From: Burhinus oedicnemus
Lineage: Eukaryota > Chordata > Aves > Charadriiformes > Burhinidae
Length of the DNA: 64,000 bases
Reading direction: 5' to 3'
NCBI GenBank assembly: GCA_008921705.1
Contig: VFFE01008410.1
Location: forward strand, 1,129,957 to 1,193,956
Shown: positions 59,901-64,000 of the stretch, one piece after another
Layout: the number at the start of each line of letters is the position of its first letter
Position numbering within the stretch: the stretch's first letter is position 1
The notes under the pieces: generated by a model
What the model was told of the DNA's origin: nothing
The model's database searches: none
What the model saw: the letters and a program-made list of their open reading frames with translations, nothing else
Position numbers and translations under genes: made by a program

Positions 59901-62900
59901 TCCATGAACTGCTCACCCACACATAGTAGCACACATACGAAACAACAAGCTATTCCTCTAACTCACTAAGTATCAGTATCGCAGCTTAAAACTGAGGGGG
60001 AATAAACATTATATTGACCATTTCTTCTCCCTCAGATTAGAAATCACCAGAGTTGTCTTCCTCTTTCCTGAGTTGAAATAAATCGTTAGGAGGAGAATAC
60101 ATAAATCCCAGTTTTCTGCTTCCTCTGCTCTGAGATTTCACTTGTTCTTCAGAAACAGGGAAACCCCAGCTGCCTTTCCAGCTGTTCATTGAGCTCCAAA
60201 TGTCAGTGCACCTGCTGCTGGTTTTCTTAATGACATGAATATGTGCTGGATGGATAAAGCGTATAAATCAGCCTTGCCCAATAAACAAAAAGCAGGGGGA
60301 TACTGGTCCTTTTTGTGAGGAAGTGAGTTATTTCTGGAGATGATGCATTTTCAAAACATTGTATGTTTTGTCGTAGTGATGATAAAGACAAGAAGTCTGA
60401 GAAAGTAACTCAGAGCTGAAGATGGATTCAGGTATGTTTCTGAACTGGACTGGTACAGCTGTTTTGCTACCTAAGCACAACACGAAGGGTGAAAAGCTGT
60501 GCTGTATCCCTGGGTAAGAGGCAGGGGAACCACGTGTCTCTCCTGCAGCAGTGAGTGAGGGTCACCGTGAGAAGGCATCAATCCTGTTAAGTTCACACCT
60601 GTATGAATGTCTGGGCCCCTTTATGTTAGTTTCTGCATCTGCATGAAAACAATATTTAAAAATTAATGGAACTCAAATATAATCATCCACAAAATCTAAC
60701 AGGTGGATTTCAATGTGTGCAGATGCAATGGTGGGCCAAGACAATCTTTGTGATATTGCCGGAAATGTAGCAAAGTAATCTGAAGGGTGAATGCAAAATG
60801 GATTATTTTTATAGCTGCCTTCCCCACCCCACGAACACACATATGGGATTTCCATTTTACAAAGCTGTCATTTTTCCACCATTCCTTGTTACTTCATGCT
60901 CTCCCAAAATCTGGCTATTCCTAGATCTTTCAGGTTTCACAATCTGCTGAAATAAAGCTGAGACTGACGTACAACTGGATTCACCATTAAATGCAGAAAG
61001 CCCTGCCAGAACTTGAGTATTGCAAATTGCTGAAAGCAGCTGGACACTGTGGACGAGGTCCTCAGATGACCTGAGCTGGCACCGCCAGCCCCGTGATGCT
61101 GCTCTGCAGGCAACCAGGTCACCGAGAGCCCTGTGCTGTGAAAGGCACTCTTGGGATCAGAGGAAAGAGAAGATTAGATTCAGGCTTACAGAAATCTTAC
61201 AGCCAACAAAATAACCCAAACATCTTGTTTTCTAAGGAGCAGAACCTGAAAGTCACAAAATGCTGACAGTTGCTCCTGAAGTTGATGGAAATTCAAAACT
61301 CAACATCTTTCACTGCTGCAGTTCCTGCTTCTATGGATGCCACCTCTCAATGGCTCCCAGCCCAAGAGGACCCTGCCAGTTTGTCCCGCGTATCTGATTC
61401 AGTGCTATTCTTCCTTACTATACATTCTTTTCTCCTGGAGTCTTTTGAGTTGAACTGTAAGCTTTTGGCTTACAGGAAAATAGTCTAAGTAAATGTTTAA
61501 GGAAAAAATGTTAATGACCTCATGCTCTAAACTTAGGAAGAATAAATTTGGAGAAAGGGAAGAAGACTTGGTTTCCAGTAAAAACCTCTAGCATGTTGCT
61601 GACTGAAACCAGCTGGGAGTTTATTTTTTTATTTAACTCCTCTGTGCGCGGGGACTGGTAAAGAGGGCATCATTACTGTGGAGAAGCACTTTTGATAAGG
61701 TGCTGTGATACTCACATTGTAAACTTCAACCTGCCTTTTCCTGGGTTTGGGCTTTCTTCTTACTAATTTGAATACTCTGAAGCTTGGATAACAAAATGTG
61801 CTTACTTAGAAAAGTTTTTGCCAGCACGTATACACTCCATGTCATTACAGGCTGCTAATGAAAAATCTTTTGGTCAATCTGACATCTTGTGCCTAGAGAA
61901 GCACTCCCTGCAAAATCTAGACTTCATCATGTGATAATTCTGCATGACAGTTCTTTCTCAGCTTGGTAGCGATGATGATGTCCCAGGTAAGCTTATAGAG
62001 ATCATCTGATTACTAATGTGTAATTGACATTCATCTTACATCATCTTCATATGACTTCCTTTTGTCAAATTAGGGGAATTTTATTACTGGTCCTTGGCCT
62101 ATAGGTGAGAGGTAATCATTGTCTGAGATATTGGAGCCCGCTAATACACCAAACTAATCATTTAGAGGGGTAGAGTGACACTTAGCATGGCCAAAAAATA
62201 AGACAGGGATTACTTGCCCCCCTATTTATACTTCTAAATTCTAGCCCCAGTAATCTTTAAGTTCTGTTTTGAGCAGTGTGCACATATTAAGGATGAAGTA
62301 GAATGCAAACTGGCTTGTCATGGCTTAGCTCCTCAGACACACTGGATTAGCAGCTGTTACCCATTGTACTCGGTTACAGAGAGAGGCTGGCCTGAGCACT
62401 CCAGTTTGTTGTGAAAGGGACACTTAGAAGGTGATTTATAACTTTGTTTAAATAATGCAGGCACTACTTCGTCAACAAGAACACCCATAAGGAAATGCAC
62501 TGTTTTGAAAACAGATAAGTAAACCACAATATGTTCAAGTAGCTGATCCCAGCTGAACTGCAGTAAGAAGGATGAGCACTCTTTTCCACCTCAGCTGGCA
62601 GACATTCAGGGGGTGCTGAGGTCCAGCCTCGGGTTCAGCAGCATTCAGATACAGAGGTGTCAGGGGAGAGACATTTGCTACTTTGACAGTTTACGTCTTT
62701 CTTGGCAGCATGAATTCAACCAGGAGTGAAAAGCTCCTGGGGAACATCATAGATGGGTCTAAAAAGCCAGCTGGACATGACACAGACTTTCACCTTTGAT
62801 CACGTAAGTAGAAAGGAGGGAGTGGTGTGGAGTATTTAAGACGTGATGAGCTGGTTACATTTACCTCCCTGACAAAATTGTGCAAGTAGAAATTGAGCTT

Positions 62901-64000
62901 TTTGCCTTGATGGCGATATTTTGCTTAAGAGTCCTCAGATGTTCCTTTGGAGGTTATATGTGCACGTATTGTTCAGATTTGAAGTTCACCTCAGCTGGAC
63001 CATGTTGGCTGTGAGCAGCATGCACAGAGATTGGGGCTGACATAACCAGACGCATGCTGGATTGATGGTCTGTGGCACATGCAGTTAGTCGTTCAGGGTT
63101 TGAAGGGCATCCAGAAATTCCCAGCAAGTGTCCAACAGCCTGCTCCCTAAATACAATTTCTGGCTAGAAAAGGAGTGTCTTTCTAGGGAAATACAATTTC
63201 TTATGGTATCCCTAACACTTAGCTGTTTACCAGGCAGACTCTTTAAAGACAGACCTCTTCATCAGCTGGAGCCCAGAGCATTTTCCTGGTGTGAACATGA
63301 GAAATACAGCACCATGGCAAGACAAAACCCTAATCTGTGCGATTGCCAGCTTGTGGCTGCTTCATCTGTCTCAGTCCCATTGCTAAACATCTAAATCCTC
63401 CTCTCAGCTCTCTGCATTCCTGGAGGATTCCCTCCATCCACAGCATGCAGTATTGCCCAGACTTCAGCCAAGTGGCTGCTGTTTTCCCTCTGTGCAGCCG
63501 GGCTGGTTTTAGAGAGAGACGGGGCACAGCGAGAGACAGGGACCTGGTATGGGAAGGCAGGACGGTTAGATAATGCAGCTAAAAACCCTGAGCCTGGGCC
63601 AGAAAGCAGGTTTTGGCTGTTCTTGATGGTTGACAGAGGACACCTGCTATCTGTAGTCCATTCATCAAAACTGGGGTCCTCCAGGCTAAGCTCAGATACT
63701 GTGCTTCCTCTTTGTTTCACCCTGGCCTCTCCCAGTCATCCTGTGTGGAAGCAGGGCCACATCATCATTCTTCTTCTGCTGGAGACCCCAACATGGCAGT
63801 CACACACTGCCCTTTGCTACTTGAACCTAACTGGGCCTGACTGTATCTGATTTTTGTTGATTGTATCTGATTCCTGTTATGGGACACCCCAGTGTAGAAA
63901 AATCTTTGGGAGCTTTTCTCTCCTTGTATCATTGTGAGGACCCAACAGAGCTTTAGATTTGCTAAGTACATGTCGAGGTAGGTCAGCCCCTTTGAGCTCT
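56969..64000. other. FAM180A upstream DNA, nothing recognised
   Basis: Seven kilobases with no confident exon, RNA gene or known repeat. It may include the FAM180A first exon and promoter, which I could not identify. The next gene in the human order, MTPN, is not visible. Confidence 0.45.

Overview
This is a vertebrate nuclear window, almost certainly from a bird. The only abundant interspersed repeats are CR1 LINEs, which carry the typical ATTCTRTG-type 3' tails. Introns are short, and the genes and their order match a block I know from human 7q33. From memory, that block lies on chromosome 1 in chicken; the species here cannot be told from the sequence.

Three protein-coding genes are supported. 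(1) The last coding exon of STMP1, a mitochondrial micropeptide gene, is on the + strand at 1832-1912; its earlier exons lie outside the window. (2) A complete SLC13A4 (sodium-coupled sulfate transporter, NaS2) is on the - strand at 14203-41225. I rebuilt it exon by exon: 15 coding exons, every junction GT/AG, all phases compatible, a 1860-base CDS and 619 residues, against about 626 in mammals as I recall. (3) The last two coding exons of FAM180A (predicted secreted protein) are on the - strand at 46007-47462; the signal-peptide exon was not found. STMP1 and SLC13A4 converge on a roughly 10 kb gene-free interval. SLC13A4 and FAM180A are tandem on the - strand.

Layout: 1-1831 STMP1 intron; 1832-about 2290 STMP1 terminal exon and 3' UTR; about 2.3-12.8 kb intergenic with three CR1 copies (2.8-3.4, 6.1-7.2 and 8.4-10.5 kb); about 12.8-41.2 kb SLC13A4, with one CR1 in intron 13 (15.2-16.0 kb) and a TC microsatellite in intron 2; 41.2-45.6 kb SLC13A4 upstream flank; about 45.6-47.5 kb FAM180A; 47.5-64 kb FAM180A upstream or first-intron DNA, with a 68-base near-identical duplicated element (50.8 and 52.8 kb) and a 2.5 kb CR1 (54.5-57.0 kb).

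I found no bacterial-type system, CRISPR array, RNA gene or evidently new gene system. The points most worth checking are a tandem-AG acceptor in SLC13A4 exon 6 where the first AG would give an immediate stop, a young inverted CR1 pair, the duplicated 68-base element, a perfect 9-base hairpin at the truncation point of one CR1, and the missing FAM180A exon 1. Comparisons with mammalian proteins are from memory, not from a search.
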